From: Flavobacteriales bacterium | GTDB taxonomy: Bacteria; Bacteroidota; Bacteroidia; Flavobacteriales_F; PHOS-HE28 | Direction of reading: 5' to 3' | Assembly (NCBI GenBank): GCA_016713875.1 | Contig: JADJOI010000003.1 | Span: forward strand, 1,922,001 to 1,986,000 | DNA length: 64,000 nt | Shown: positions 48,253 through 56,945 of the stretch, piece after piece | Layout of the letters: each line of letters begins with the position of its first letter | Numbering within the stretch: the stretch's first letter is position 1 | Position numbers and translations under genes: made by a program | Notes under the pieces: model-generated | Told to the model about the DNA's origin: nothing | Databases searched by the model: none | What the model saw: only the letters and a program-made list of their open reading frames with translations

Positions 48253-48995
48253 GCACCCCCCCCGAACGCTATGCCCTGGTCACCGGGGCCTCCCGTGGCA
48301 TCGGCCGCGCGGTGGCCGTCGCGCTGGCCGCCGACCACGGGCTGCACATCCTGGTGAACTATGCCAAAGGGGCCGAGCAGGCGGCGGAGACCGCCCGCAT
48401 GGTCCGTGCGCACGGGGTGAAGGCCGAGACCCTCGGCTTCGACGTCACCGACCGGGAGGCCGCGCACGCGGCCATCGCCGCTTGGACCGAAGCACATCCC
48501 GAGGCCCGCATCGACGTGCTGGTGAACAACGCCGGCATCACCAAGGACAATCTGTTCGTCTTCCTACAGCCCGAGGACTGGCACGCGGTGATCGACACCA
48601 GCCTGCACGGCTTCTTCAACGTCACCAGTGCGGTGATGCAGAAGATGGTCCGCCAGCGGTCGGGCCGCATCATCAATGTGGTGAGCGTCTCTGGTGCGAA
48701 GGGTGTGGCCGGGCAGACGAACTACAGCGCCGCGAAGGCCGCCATCATCGGCGCCACGCGCAGCCTGGCCCAGGAGGTGGCCAAACGGAAGATCACCGTC
48801 AACGCGGTGGCCCCGGGCTTCATCCGCACGGACATGACCAAGGACCTGCCGGTGGACCAGCTCAAGGGCATGATCCCCATGGAGCGCTTCGGCGAACCCG
48901 AGGAGGTGGCCCATGCGGTGTCCTTCCTGGCCTCACCGCGCGCCAGCTACATCACCGGCGAGGTGATCCACGTCAACGGCGGCATCCATTCCTGA
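48249..48995 (+). CDS. fabG: 3-oxoacyl-ACP reductase (FabG-type SDR)
   Basis: This 248-residue short-chain dehydrogenase has the NADP-binding motif TGASRGIGRAVAVALA, NNAGITKDN, and the catalytic Ser-Tyr-Lys in VSVSGAKGVAGQTNYSAAKA. Close ATGA overlap with the lyase and placement beside ketosynthases mark it as the ketoreductase of polyene chain elongation rather than the housekeeping FabG. It would reduce beta-ketoacyl-ACP intermediates with NADPH. Confidence 0.93.
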   Translation: MSTPPERYALVTGASRGIGRAVAVALAADHGLHILVNYAKGAEQAAETARMVRAHGVKAETLGFDVTDREAAHAAIAAWTEAHPEARIDVLVNNAGITKDNLFVFLQPEDWHAVIDTSLHGFFNVTSAVMQKMVRQRSGRIINVVSVSGAKGVAGQTNYSAAKAAIIGATRSLAQEVAKRKITVNAVAPGFIRTDMTKDLPVDQLKGMIPMERFGEPEEVAHAVSFLASPRASYITGEVIHVNGGIHS

Positions 48996-49002
48996 TCGCA
49001 CT

Positions 49003-50226
49003 GTGGAACGCGTCGTCATCACCGGCATGGGGATCTGGTCCTGCCTCGGCAAGGACCTGGCGGAGGTGTCCGAGAGCCTGCGCATCGGCCGTTCGGGCAT
49101 CGTGTTCGACCCGGTGCGCAAGGAGATGGGCTTCCGCAGCGCCCTTACCGGCAAGGTGGACATGCCCGACCTGAAGGCCGAACTGGGCCGCCGCCAGCGT
49201 GTGGGCATGGCCGAGGAGTGCTTCTATGCCTATGCGGCCACCGCGCAGGCCTTCCGGCAGGCCGGCATCATCGAGCAGACCTTCCTGGACCACGAGGTGG
49301 GCATCCTGTACGGCAACGACAGCAGTGCGATGGCAGTGGTGGAAGGGGTGGATGCCCTGCGGCGCAAGAAGGACACCACTCTCATCGGATCGGGCTCCAT
49401 CTTCCAGTCGATGAACTCGACGGTGACGATGAACCTGGCCACGATCTTCCGGCTGCGGGGCATCAACTTCACCGTCAGCGGCGCCTGCGCCAGCGGTTCA
49501 CACGCCATCGGCATGGGCTACCTGCTGATCAAGCAGGGGCTGCAGCGCATCGTGCTCTGCGGCGGTGCGCAGGAGGTGAACCCCATCGCCTTCTGCAGCT
49601 TCGATGGCATCTCGGCCTTCAGTGTGCGCGAGCAGGACCCCACGCGCGCCTCGCGCCCCTTCGACAAGGACCGCGACGGGCTCGTGCCCAGCGGGGGCAG
49701 CGCCGCCCTGGTGCTGGAGAGCCTGTCATCGGCCCTGGAGCGCGGCGCGCCGATCCTCGCTGAAGTGATGGGCTACGGCTTCTCCTCCAACGGTCTCCAC
49801 ATCAGCGACCCCGACCTCGATGGCCAGGTGCGCGCGCTGAACATGGCCCTGAAGATGGCCGGCATGGGCCCGTCCGATATCGAGTACATCAACGCCCACG
49901 CCACGTCCACACCCATCGGCGACCTGGTGGAGGCGCGCGCCATCGACACCGTGTTCGGCGCCCACCGCCCCCTGGTGAGCAGCACCAAGAGCATGACCGG
50001 CCACGAGTGCTGGATGGCCGGTGCCAGCGAGGTGGTGTACAGCGTGCTGATGATGCAGGGCGCTTACCTCGCCCCGAACATTAATTTTGAAGAACCCGAT
50101 GAAGCTTCCGAGCGTTTGAACCTCGTGAGCCGTCCGATGGACAAGAGAGTGGACGTGCTGCTCTCCAACTCCTTCGGCTTCGGGGGGACGAACTCATCAT
50201 TGATCATCAAACGCTACGCTAGCTGA
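49003..50226 (+). CDS. Beta-ketoacyl-ACP synthase (FabF-like), aryl-polyene elongation
   Basis: This 407-residue ketosynthase starts at GTG 49003 (VERVVITGMGIWSCLGKD). The full catalytic triad is visible: Cys162 in VSGACASGSHA, His in YINAHATSTPIGD and His in STKSMTGHECW. The C-terminal SNSFGFGGTNSSLI is also typical. It condenses malonyl-ACP with the growing polyene. It lies seven bases after fabG and two bases before an ACP gene, its likely partner. Confidence 0.94.
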   Translation: MERVVITGMGIWSCLGKDLAEVSESLRIGRSGIVFDPVRKEMGFRSALTGKVDMPDLKAELGRRQRVGMAEECFYAYAATAQAFRQAGIIEQTFLDHEVGILYGNDSSAMAVVEGVDALRRKKDTTLIGSGSIFQSMNSTVTMNLATIFRLRGINFTVSGACASGSHAIGMGYLLIKQGLQRIVLCGGAQEVNPIAFCSFDGISAFSVREQDPTRASRPFDKDRDGLVPSGGSAALVLESLSSALERGAPILAEVMGYGFSSNGLHISDPDLDGQVRALNMALKMAGMGPSDIEYINAHATSTPIGDLVEARAIDTVFGAHRPLVSSTKSMTGHECWMAGASEVVYSVLMMQGAYLAPNINFEEPDEASERLNLVSRPMDKRVDVLLSNSFGFGGTNSSLIIKRYAS

Positions 50227-50227
50227 C

Positions 50228-50488
50228 ATGAGCACCGTTGCGCAACGGGAGGAGATCGAAGCCCGCACCAAGGTGTTCCTGGTGGAGGAGTTCGAGGTGC
50301 AGGAGGACCTGATCCTGCCTCACGCCGACATGAAAGAGACCCTGGCCCTCGATAGCCTGGACTACGTGGACCTGGTGGTCGTGATCCAGGACAACTTCGG
50401 CGTGAAGCTCACCGCGGAGGATTTCCAGCGGATCGGCACCTTCCAGGATTTCTACGAGCACATTGAGCAGCGCATCGCCCGCGCCTGA
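50228..50488 (+). CDS. Acyl carrier protein (pigment cluster, first)
   Basis: This is an 86-residue carrier protein. Ser43 in TLALDSLDYVDLVV is the phosphopantetheine attachment site. It is acidic, helical and of standard length, and lies one base after the ketosynthase. A second ACP of identical length is at 53927. No phosphopantetheinyl transferase gene is in the window, so activation must be done in trans. Confidence 0.94.
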   Translation: MSTVAQREEIEARTKVFLVEEFEVQEDLILPHADMKETLALDSLDYVDLVVVIQDNFGVKLTAEDFQRIGTFQDFYEHIEQRIARA

Positions 50489-51434
50489 GGACCGCCCTGC
50501 GGCCTGGCAGGGCCGCAGCCGGGGCACTCCGCTCGGCCACCGCATCTTCATCTTCCTCATCCGCCGTGTGGGCCTGTGGGCGGCGTATACGCTGCTGGTC
50601 CCCGTAGCCTTTTACTTCGTGATCGCCGCCCGCGCGCCCGGCCGTGCCTGGTCGCGCTACTACGCCCGCGTCCGTCCCACGGACCGCAGCCCCCGCTGGT
50701 GGGTCCTGTTCCGCGCCTATCACACCTTCGGAAAGCTGATCATCGACAAGGCGGCCGTCATGGCGGGCCTGAAGGACCGGTTCCGGACCGCGCACCAGGC
50801 CGGGGACACCCTTCAGCGCATCCTCGACGACGGTCGCGGGGGGTTGCTCATCAGCGCCCATGTGGGCAACTGGCAGATGGCCAGCTACATGCTGAAACGC
50901 TATCAGGGGCAGGTGAGCGTGGTGATGCTCGATGCGGAGGAGCAGGCCATCAAGCAGGCGCACGAGGAGGCCACCCAGGACAAGCGCTACGAGGTGATCG
51001 CGTTGAAGGACGACATGTCGCACTTGTTCCGCATCCGCGGGGCCCTGGCCGAAGGGCGGCTGGTGTGCATCCACGGCGACCGGTCCCTGGCCGGCGGCCG
51101 CACCGCGCGCATGCCCTTCCTGGGCGCAGAGGCCCCCTTCCCCTTGGGTCCGTTCGCCATCGCCGCCGCCTTCGACGTGCCGGTCTGCTTCGCCTTCGTG
51201 GTGCGCACAGGTCCCCGTGAGTACACCTTCACGGCCACCGACCCCCTGCCCCACGACCGCGATGCCAAGGTGCAGCTCGCCCGTTTCGTGGCCGCGCTGG
51301 AGGAGGTCGTACGGCGCCATCCCTTCCAATGGTCCAACTTTTATGAATTTTGGAGCGATGCCCCTGCCACTTCCCCGGGGCGAGGCCGTGCTTCGGTTCC
51401 TGCCGCACCGCCCGCCGATCGTACTGGTCGATGA
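50463..51434 (+). CDS. HtrB/LpxL-like lipid acyltransferase with Gln at the catalytic acid
   Basis: This protein of about 323 residues belongs to the lipid A lauroyl-acyltransferase family, with an N-terminal membrane segment (LWAAYTLLVPVAFYFVIAARA). The catalytic region reads LISAHVGNWQMASYML, where the family normally has H-x4-E (HxGNWE); here the acid position is Gln. Other family blocks (VCIHGDRSLAGG, MPFLGAEAPFPLGPFAIA) are intact. The frame opens with TTG 50463, inside the ACP gene; the precise start is uncertain. The last 20 or so residues after NFYEFWSD overlap the next gene. It may acylate the pigment or its glycerolipid carrier. Confidence 0.85.
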   Translation: MSSASPAPEDRPAAWQGRSRGTPLGHRIFIFLIRRVGLWAAYTLLVPVAFYFVIAARAPGRAWSRYYARVRPTDRSPRWWVLFRAYHTFGKLIIDKAAVMAGLKDRFRTAHQAGDTLQRILDDGRGGLLISAHVGNWQMASYMLKRYQGQVSVVMLDAEEQAIKQAHEEATQDKRYEVIALKDDMSHLFRIRGALAEGRLVCIHGDRSLAGGRTARMPFLGAEAPFPLGPFAIAAAFDVPVCFAFVVRTGPREYTFTATDPLPHDRDAKVQLARFVAALEEVVRRHPFQWSNFYEFWSDAPATSPGRGRASVPAAPPADRTGR

Positions 51435-51804
51435 GCTTGTCGCCTCCGACGGGGACACGCACACCACACGGCTCGTGGTGAGGGCGGACAACGTCTTCGC
51501 CGAGGAGGGCCTCCTGCTCGAGGCGGGCCTCATCGAGCATGTGGCGCAGAGCACCGCGCTGGGCACCGGATACGCCGCGGCCGGCGCAGGCGAGGGCGAA
51601 CCCCCTGTGGGTTTCATCGGGGCGGTGTCGCGCCTGCGCATCGAACGGCTGCCCCGCATCGGAGACCTGCTGGAGACCACCGTGGCGATGCAGCACCGCT
51701 TGGCCAACGTGCAGGTGCTGCTGGGCACCGTGCGTGCGGCCGACGTGGTGATCGCCGAAATGGAGATGAAGGTGTTCCTGATGACCGGAGCCGATGGAGC
51801 CTGA
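51358..51804 (+). CDS. ApeP-like hotdog-fold 3-hydroxyacyl-ACP dehydratase
   Basis: This 148-residue hotdog protein starts MPLPLPRGEAVLRFLPHRPPIVLVDEL. The FabZ-like His is in FLPHRPPIVLVDE and the catalytic acid in LLEAGLIEHVAQSTALG. It fits the dehydratases of aryl-polyene clusters (ApeP type), which remove water from 3-hydroxyacyl-ACP to make the conjugated double bonds. It overlaps the acyltransferase gene upstream by 77 bases and the thioesterase downstream by 11. Confidence 0.85.
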   Translation: MPLPLPRGEAVLRFLPHRPPIVLVDELVASDGDTHTTRLVVRADNVFAEEGLLLEAGLIEHVAQSTALGTGYAAAGAGEGEPPVGFIGAVSRLRIERLPRIGDLLETTVAMQHRLANVQVLLGTVRAADVVIAEMEMKVFLMTGADGA

Positions 51805-52216
51805 ACTGACCACCACCTGCGAGGTGCCCATCACCTTCGGCGACCTGGACCCCATGGGCATCGTGTGGCACGGCAACTATGTGAAGTTCATGGAACGTGG
51901 CCGCGAGGCCTTCGGCCATGCGCATGGGCTGGACGCCATGAAGATCTTCGACCTCGGCTTCACCACGCCCGTGGTGCGTACGGTGATCGACCACAAGGCC
52001 ATGCTGGAGTACGGCGACATCGTGGAGATCACCACGGCCTTCGTCCCCCAGGCCGCGGCCAAGGTGGTGCTGCGCTACCGCATCCGGGCCAAGGGCCGCA
52101 CCGCAGTGGCGGCGGTGGCCGAGACCACACAGGTGTTCCTGGACCGAGAGCGGAAGCTGCAGTTGATCCCCCCCCCCTTCTACCAGGAATGGAAACAGCG
52201 CCACGGGCTCCGGTGA
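51794..52216 (+). CDS. 4HBT-type hotdog thioesterase
   Basis: This 140-residue protein has the 4-hydroxybenzoyl-CoA thioesterase signature FGDLDPMGIVWHGNYVKFME with the catalytic Asp, like YbgC. It would hydrolyse an acyl-CoA or release an acyl chain from ACP. Gene order (ACP, acyltransferase, dehydratase, thioesterase, ketosynthase) is typical of aryl-polyene loci. A run of ten C (52168-52177) lies near its 3' end, coding Pro-Pro-Pro. Confidence 0.9.
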   Translation: MEPELTTTCEVPITFGDLDPMGIVWHGNYVKFMERGREAFGHAHGLDAMKIFDLGFTTPVVRTVIDHKAMLEYGDIVEITTAFVPQAAAKVVLRYRIRAKGRTAVAAVAETTQVFLDRERKLQLIPPPFYQEWKQRHGLR

Positions 52217-53325
52217 ACGACCCGATCGTCCTGGGAGCCCCCGGCTGCTTGACACCACTGGGCGCCACTCTGGAGGACAGCTTCGCAGCGATGCATGCGG
52301 GCCGGTGCGGCTTGCGGCCTGAACCGTTCCCCGGCAGTGATGCTCCGGTGCATGTGGGCCGGTGCGACGAGACCGCGCTCACCGGCGGGGGCCGCCGCGC
52401 CCAGCGCCTGCTGGGCGCGGCCGTGCGACAGACCATGTCCGGCCTGTCGCGCAGCCTGCGCACCCTGCCCCGCACCGCTTGGATCCTGGCCACCACCAAG
52501 GGCGACATCCGGGCCCTGGAGGAAGGGCGTCCCGAGGATGCGGAGCTGCCGTTGTTCGCCATGCGCACGGGCGTGGCCCTCGGCCTGCCGGGCACGCCCA
52601 TCGTGGTGTCCAACGCCTGCGTCTCCGGCACGCTGGCGGTGCATCTGGCCGCTGGCATGATCCGGAACGGCGATGCGGACCATGTGCTGGTGACAGGGCT
52701 CGATGAGGCCACGGACTTCGTGCTTTCGGGCTTCCACTGCCTGCACGCCATCGCCAACGGGCCCTGCCGCCCCTTCGACGATGACCGTGACGGCATCTCC
52801 CTGGGCGAGGCCGCCGCTTCGGTGGTGCTCACGCGCGACCCGAGCCTCTTCCGCCACGGCCCCCTGGCCACCTACCTCGGAGGCGGAATGGGCAACGATG
52901 CCAACCACATCTCCGGCCCCTCCCGCACCGGCGAGGGCCTGGTGCGCGCCGTGCAGGGCGCGCTGGTCGATGCGGGGCTCGCGGTGGATGCGATCACCCA
53001 TGTGAACGCGCACGGCACGGGCAGCGTGTACAATGACGGCATGGAGCACATCGCCTTCACCCGGCTGGGCCTCGGCCATGCTCCGGTGAACTCCTACAAG
53101 GGCTACTTCGGCCACACGCTCGGCGCCGCGGGCCTGGTGGAGGCCTTGGTGGCCGTGCATGCGCTGCGGCAGGGCGTGATGCTGCGCAGCCTCGGCGCCA
53201 CCCGCTCGGTCACGCTGCCCGGCATCGATGTGCTCCATGAGCATCGCCACACCCAGGGCCGCACGCTGCTGAAGACCTCCTCGGGCTTCGGAGGCTGCAA
53301 CGCCGCCATCGTGCTCCGCGCATGA
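52213..53325 (+). CDS. Beta-ketoacyl synthase, second of the cluster
   Basis: This 370-residue ketosynthase begins with GTG 52213, overlapping the thioesterase stop (GTGA). Catalytic residues are Cys136 in SNACVSGTLAVH, His in VNAHGTGSVYND and His in GYFGHTLGAAGLVEA. The protein is shorter than FabF and lacks part of the N-terminus, as seen in ApeO-like enzymes. It shares four bases with the next gene, a truncated ketosynthase-like protein that could be its partner. Confidence 0.9.
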   Translation: MNDPIVLGAPGCLTPLGATLEDSFAAMHAGRCGLRPEPFPGSDAPVHVGRCDETALTGGGRRAQRLLGAAVRQTMSGLSRSLRTLPRTAWILATTKGDIRALEEGRPEDAELPLFAMRTGVALGLPGTPIVVSNACVSGTLAVHLAAGMIRNGDADHVLVTGLDEATDFVLSGFHCLHAIANGPCRPFDDDRDGISLGEAAASVVLTRDPSLFRHGPLATYLGGGMGNDANHISGPSRTGEGLVRAVQGALVDAGLAVDAITHVNAHGTGSVYNDGMEHIAFTRLGLGHAPVNSYKGYFGHTLGAAGLVEALVAVHALRQGVMLRSLGATRSVTLPGIDVLHEHRHTQGRTLLKTSSGFGGCNAAIVLRA

Positions 53326-53924
53326 CGCCCATCGCCCACAGCCGCCTGTCCCCCGGGGTGTTCACCTTGGACGCGACGCTTCTCGCCGCGCCGTCAGGCC
53401 CCCCCGTTGAAGCGCTGCGCGCGGCGTACCAGGCCCTGGCGATGGACTACCCCAAGTTCCACAAGATGGACCTGGCCGCGAAACTGGCCGTGCTGGTGGC
53501 CGAGCCCGTGCTGCGCGTGGCGCGCGACCGCGGTGCCGACCTGGCCGAAGGCACGGCCGTGCTGGCCCTGAGCCGCAGTGGCAGCGGCAGCAGCGATGTG
53601 GAGCACTGGCGGATCCGGCAGGGGTCTGGGCTCGCCAGCCCGGCGGTCTTCGTGTACACCCTGCCCAACATCGGTGTGGGCGAGCTCACCATCCGCCACG
53701 GCATGCGCGGCCCTTCGCTCTGCCTGATGACTCCGGGCCCCGACAGCCCCGAAAGCGTGGTGGCGGCACGGCTGCTCCGCGACGACCTGCGGGTGCGGTG
53801 GCTGGTCTGCCTGTGGTCCGATATCTTCGCCGATCGTTTCGAGGCCCAGGCCGTGCTTTTCGGTCCGGATGCTGACCTGACGAACCAAGCCGACCTCACG
53901 ACGTTATTCCCCAGCACTCCCTGA
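53322..53924 (+). CDS. Short ketosynthase-like protein without active-site Cys
   Basis: This is a 200-residue protein. The central block FVYTLPNIGVGELTIRHGMRG resembles the region before the nucleophile of ketosynthases (PN..AGE..I..G..GP). The position of the catalytic Cys reads SLCLMTPGPDS without the ACSS pattern, and the C-terminal half of the fold, including both histidines, is absent. It probably acts as a non-catalytic partner of the ketosynthase at 52213. It is tightly placed between that gene and an ACP gene. The family assignment is tentative. Confidence 0.7.
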   Translation: MTPIAHSRLSPGVFTLDATLLAAPSGPPVEALRAAYQALAMDYPKFHKMDLAAKLAVLVAEPVLRVARDRGADLAEGTAVLALSRSGSGSSDVEHWRIRQGSGLASPAVFVYTLPNIGVGELTIRHGMRGPSLCLMTPGPDSPESVVAARLLRDDLRVRWLVCLWSDIFADRFEAQAVLFGPDADLTNQADLTTLFPSTP

Positions 53925-53926
53925 CC

Positions 53927-54187
53927 ATGGACGCACAGGCCCTGAAGCAGCAGCTCAAAGCGCAGATCATCGAACAGCTCAACCTGGAGGAGGTGAAGGT
54001 GGAGGACATCGGCGATGACCAGGTCCTGTTCGGCGAAGGCCTCGGCCTGGATTCCATCGATGCGTTGGAGCTGATCGTGCTGCTGGAGCGCCACTACGGC
54101 ATCAAGATCACCGACCCCAAGCAGGGTCAGACGGTGTTCCGCTCGGTGAACACCATGGCGGAGTTCATCCAGAGCCACGGCCAGTGA
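53927..54187 (+). CDS. Acyl carrier protein (pigment cluster, second)
   Basis: This is an 86-residue ACP with Ser43 in GLGLDSIDALELIV as the phosphopantetheine site. It is two bases after the ketosynthase-like gene and overlaps the next ketosynthase by four bases. It differs substantially from the first ACP, suggesting that the two serve different steps, for example starter loading versus elongation. Confidence 0.95.
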   Translation: MDAQALKQQLKAQIIEQLNLEEVKVEDIGDDQVLFGEGLGLDSIDALELIVLLERHYGIKITDPKQGQTVFRSVNTMAEFIQSHGQ

Positions 54188-55371
54188 ACCGCCCACCGGT
54201 CGCCATCACGGGGATCGGCGCGATCTCTGCGCTGGGGACCGGGACCGCGGCCCAGTTAAGCGGGCTGCGCGCAGGCCGTTCGGGCATCGGCCGGCTCACC
54301 CACCTGCAGCTGCCCTTCCCCGAGCTCTGGTTCGGTGAAGTGAAGGCCACCAACAGCGACCTCGCCGCGCTGGCCGGGGTGGATCCCGACCGCTCACGCA
54401 CCGTGCTGCTCGGCCTCATCGCCGCCCAGGAGGCGCTGCGCGATGCGGGCATCGGTACGGACGAGGTCGTCGACCTGCTCAGCGCGAGCACGGTGGGCGG
54501 CATGGACCGCAGCGAGGCCTTCGCGACGGGATGGATGGCCGGCGGCGTGGACGGCATCGACCGTGCCCTCGGCCATGCCGTCGGCGACCACGCGCTCCAG
54601 CTCGCCGGCCACCTTGGACTCCGCGGACTGGTGACCACCCTGAGCACCGCCTGCTCCAGCAGCGCCAACGCGCTGATGCTGGGCGCGTGGCTGATCCGTT
54701 CGGGCCGGGCCGAGGTGGTGCTCGCCGGCGGCACCGATGCCTTGTGCCGCTTCACCACCGAAGGGTTCCGGGCCCTCAGCGCCATGGACCCCACCCCGTG
54801 CCGGCCGTTCAGTGCCGACCGCGGCGGCATGAACCTGGGCGAGGGCGCGGCCTACCTGGTGCTGGAACGCGCCGACCGGGCCGAGGCACGCGGACGCACC
54901 CCGTTGGCCTACCTCGCCGGGGCCGCCAACACCAACGATGCGCACCACCAAACGGCCACCTCGCCCGATGGCGAAGGCCCCTTCCAGGCCATGCGCGCCG
55001 CCTTGGAGGATGCGGGCCGGGCGCCGGAGGCGGTGGACCTGATCAACGCCCACGGCACGGGCACCGACAACAACGACGGCACCGAACAGGTGGCCATGGA
55101 GCGCCTCTTCGCCACCATGCCGCCCTTCGTGAGCACCAAGAGCGCCACGGGGCACACGCTCGCCGCCGCCGGCGCCCTGGAGGCCGTGTTCAGCGTGCTG
55201 GCGATCCGCCACGGCGTGGTGCCGGCCAACCTGCGCTTCGCTGCGCCCATCGAGGGTTCGCGCAGTGCGCCCAACACCGCCCCGAACGAGGCCCGGGTAT
55301 CGACCGTGCTGAGCACCTCCTTCGGCTTCGGCGGCAACGACAGTGCGCTGGTCCTCACCGCCACACCATGA
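54184..55371 (+). CDS. Beta-ketoacyl synthase, third of the cluster
   Basis: This 395-residue FabF-type ketosynthase starts with GTG 54184. The catalytic residues are Cys157 in STACSSSANALML, His in LINAHGTGTDNND and His in STKSATGHTLAAAGA, with STSFGFGGNDSALVL at the end. It is followed with four-base overlap by a protein of the ketoacyl-synt_2 type, so the two likely form a KS and chain-length-factor pair that builds the polyene. Confidence 0.94.
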   Translation: MNRPPVAITGIGAISALGTGTAAQLSGLRAGRSGIGRLTHLQLPFPELWFGEVKATNSDLAALAGVDPDRSRTVLLGLIAAQEALRDAGIGTDEVVDLLSASTVGGMDRSEAFATGWMAGGVDGIDRALGHAVGDHALQLAGHLGLRGLVTTLSTACSSSANALMLGAWLIRSGRAEVVLAGGTDALCRFTTEGFRALSAMDPTPCRPFSADRGGMNLGEGAAYLVLERADRAEARGRTPLAYLAGAANTNDAHHQTATSPDGEGPFQAMRAALEDAGRAPEAVDLINAHGTGTDNNDGTEQVAMERLFATMPPFVSTKSATGHTLAAAGALEAVFSVLAIRHGVVPANLRFAAPIEGSRSAPNTAPNEARVSTVLSTSFGFGGNDSALVLTATP

Positions 55372-56186
55372 TCATCCGCGCCGCCGCCCACTACACGCTG
55401 CGCCCAGGCTCGGGCGAGGAGGCCGTGGTGCCCGGCATGGAGCTGCTGCCCAAGCCGATGGCGCGCCGCATGATCGCCCCGGTGCGCCGCGCGATGGCCT
55501 GTGCGCTGGCGGCGCTCGCGGAGGCCGGCATCGAGCGGCCGGATGCGATCTGCTACGGCACCGGTCTGGGCTGCCTGGCCGACACCCGGGAGTTCCTGCT
55601 GGAGATCGAGCGCAACGCCGGATCGCTGCTGGCGCCCACGAGCTTCATGCGCAGCACGCACAACACCGTGGCCGGGCTGATCGCGCTCGCGCTGAAGGCC
55701 CAGGGGCCGAACCTCACCTTCAGCCAGGGCTTCACCAGCTTCCACGCCGCGCTGCTCGCCGCCCTGATGCACCTGGAGCGCCGCCCCGGCGACCGCGTGC
55801 TCGTGGGCGCGAGCGATGAGCACCTGCCCCTGCTCGACCACCTCTTCGATGCGCTGCACGGCGCCGGGCATGCACCGAACGGCGCGCGGCCTGCGGAAGG
55901 CGCCGCCTTCTTCGTGCTCGGCGGTGCCGACGGTGCGGTCAAGGGCCGTGTGGTGGACGTGCGCATGGGCCCTGCCGAGCGGGTGGCGGTCCGCGACGAC
56001 ATCCCGGTGTGGACCGGCGCCCTGGTGCCCGCCGCGTCGAACGGCACCTCCTACGTGCATCGCACCGGGCTGCACCACAGCGCACCGGCGGTGGCCATGG
56101 CGTTGGCGCTCGCCGATGCCGGATCCGCCGTGCAACTGGTGGACCGCGAGGGGGAACAGCACGGGCTGATCCACGTGGCGCGATGA
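55368..56186 (+). CDS. Chain-length-factor-like protein (Ketoacyl-synt_2 type)
   Basis: This 272-residue protein begins MIIRAAAHYTLRPG at 55368. The segment LAPTSFMRSTHNTVAGLIALALKAQGPNLTFSQG matches ketoacyl-synthase N-terminal-like domains (pfam13723 type) in which the nucleophilic Cys is missing. The C-terminal half of the ketosynthase fold is reduced. It overlaps the active ketosynthase by four bases, which supports a heterodimer that sets chain length, as in type II polyketide synthases. The role is inferred. Confidence 0.84.
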   Translation: MIIRAAAHYTLRPGSGEEAVVPGMELLPKPMARRMIAPVRRAMACALAALAEAGIERPDAICYGTGLGCLADTREFLLEIERNAGSLLAPTSFMRSTHNTVAGLIALALKAQGPNLTFSQGFTSFHAALLAALMHLERRPGDRVLVGASDEHLPLLDHLFDALHGAGHAPNGARPAEGAAFFVLGGADGAVKGRVVDVRMGPAERVAVRDDIPVWTGALVPAASNGTSYVHRTGLHHSAPAVAMALALADAGSAVQLVDREGEQHGLIHVAR

Positions 56187-56941
56187 GCCTTCACCACAAG
56201 CTGCTGTTCGTCGTGCTGCCGCTGCACGCGCTGTTGCTGGCGCTGGCGTGGACAGGTGCCTGGCCGTGGTGGCCCTTCATCGCGGGGCTCGCCGCCCACC
56301 TGCTTCTGCTGGGCTGGGGGGCGATGGACCACGCGCTGGGCCTCTTCCTGCGCGCCCACCGCCACGGCAAGCCCGGCACGCTCGCGCTCACGTACGACGA
56401 TGGTCCGCACCCGCAGCACACCCCCGCCCTGCTCGACCTGCTGAAGGCCGAGGGCGTGCAGGCCGCCTTCTTCTGCATCGGCCGGGAGGTGGAGCGGCAT
56501 CCCGCGCTGGTGAAGCGCATGGTGGACGAAGGCCATCTGGTGGGCTGCCACAGCATGGACCATCCCGTGGGCTGGGGCTTCATCAGCACCGCCCTCAGCG
56601 TGGAACAGATCTTGCGCGGCGTGGCCGCCATCGAACAGGCCTGCGGCATGCGCACCCCGTGGTTCCGTCCACCCTTCGGGGTCACCTCGCCCAATGTGGC
56701 CGCCGCCGTGCGCCGCACCGGGGTGCGGGTGATCGGCTGGGACGTGCGCCCCTTCGACACCACCTTCCGCACCACGGAGAAACGCCTCGCCTGGATCTTC
56801 GGCGAGCGGCCCAAGGGCACCGTGGTGGTGCTGCACGACACCGTGGGCCCCGTGGTGGAGACCACCCGCGCCATCATCGAACGCTGCCGCACCGCCGGTG
56901 TGCCCCTCCTGCGGGTGGACCGGTCCCTCGGCTTCAACTGA
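56183..56941 (+). CDS. Polysaccharide-deacetylase-fold protein
   Basis: This 252-residue protein has N-terminal membrane segments (LLFVVLPLHALLLALAWTGAWPWWPFIAGLAAHLLLLGW) and a NodB/CE4 domain. The metal and catalytic residues are visible in LALTYDDGPHPQHTPALL (Asp-Asp), GCHSMDHP (HxxxH) and WFRPPFG; TVVVLHDT holds the last His. CE4 enzymes remove N-acetyl or other acyl groups. In this locus the target may be a sugar or amino group on the pigment lipid. It shares four bases with the gene before. Confidence 0.9.
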   Translation: MSLHHKLLFVVLPLHALLLALAWTGAWPWWPFIAGLAAHLLLLGWGAMDHALGLFLRAHRHGKPGTLALTYDDGPHPQHTPALLDLLKAEGVQAAFFCIGREVERHPALVKRMVDEGHLVGCHSMDHPVGWGFISTALSVEQILRGVAAIEQACGMRTPWFRPPFGVTSPNVAAAVRRTGVRVIGWDVRPFDTTFRTTEKRLAWIFGERPKGTVVVLHDTVGPVVETTRAIIERCRTAGVPLLRVDRSLGFN

Positions 56942-56945
56942 CCCC

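Noticed and set aside
52168..52177. C10 tract in the thioesterase gene as a switch
   Set aside because: It lies near the 3' end in a proline-coding stretch, is much shorter than the C14 and C16 tracts, and the frame is intact. GC-rich chance is a sufficient explanation.
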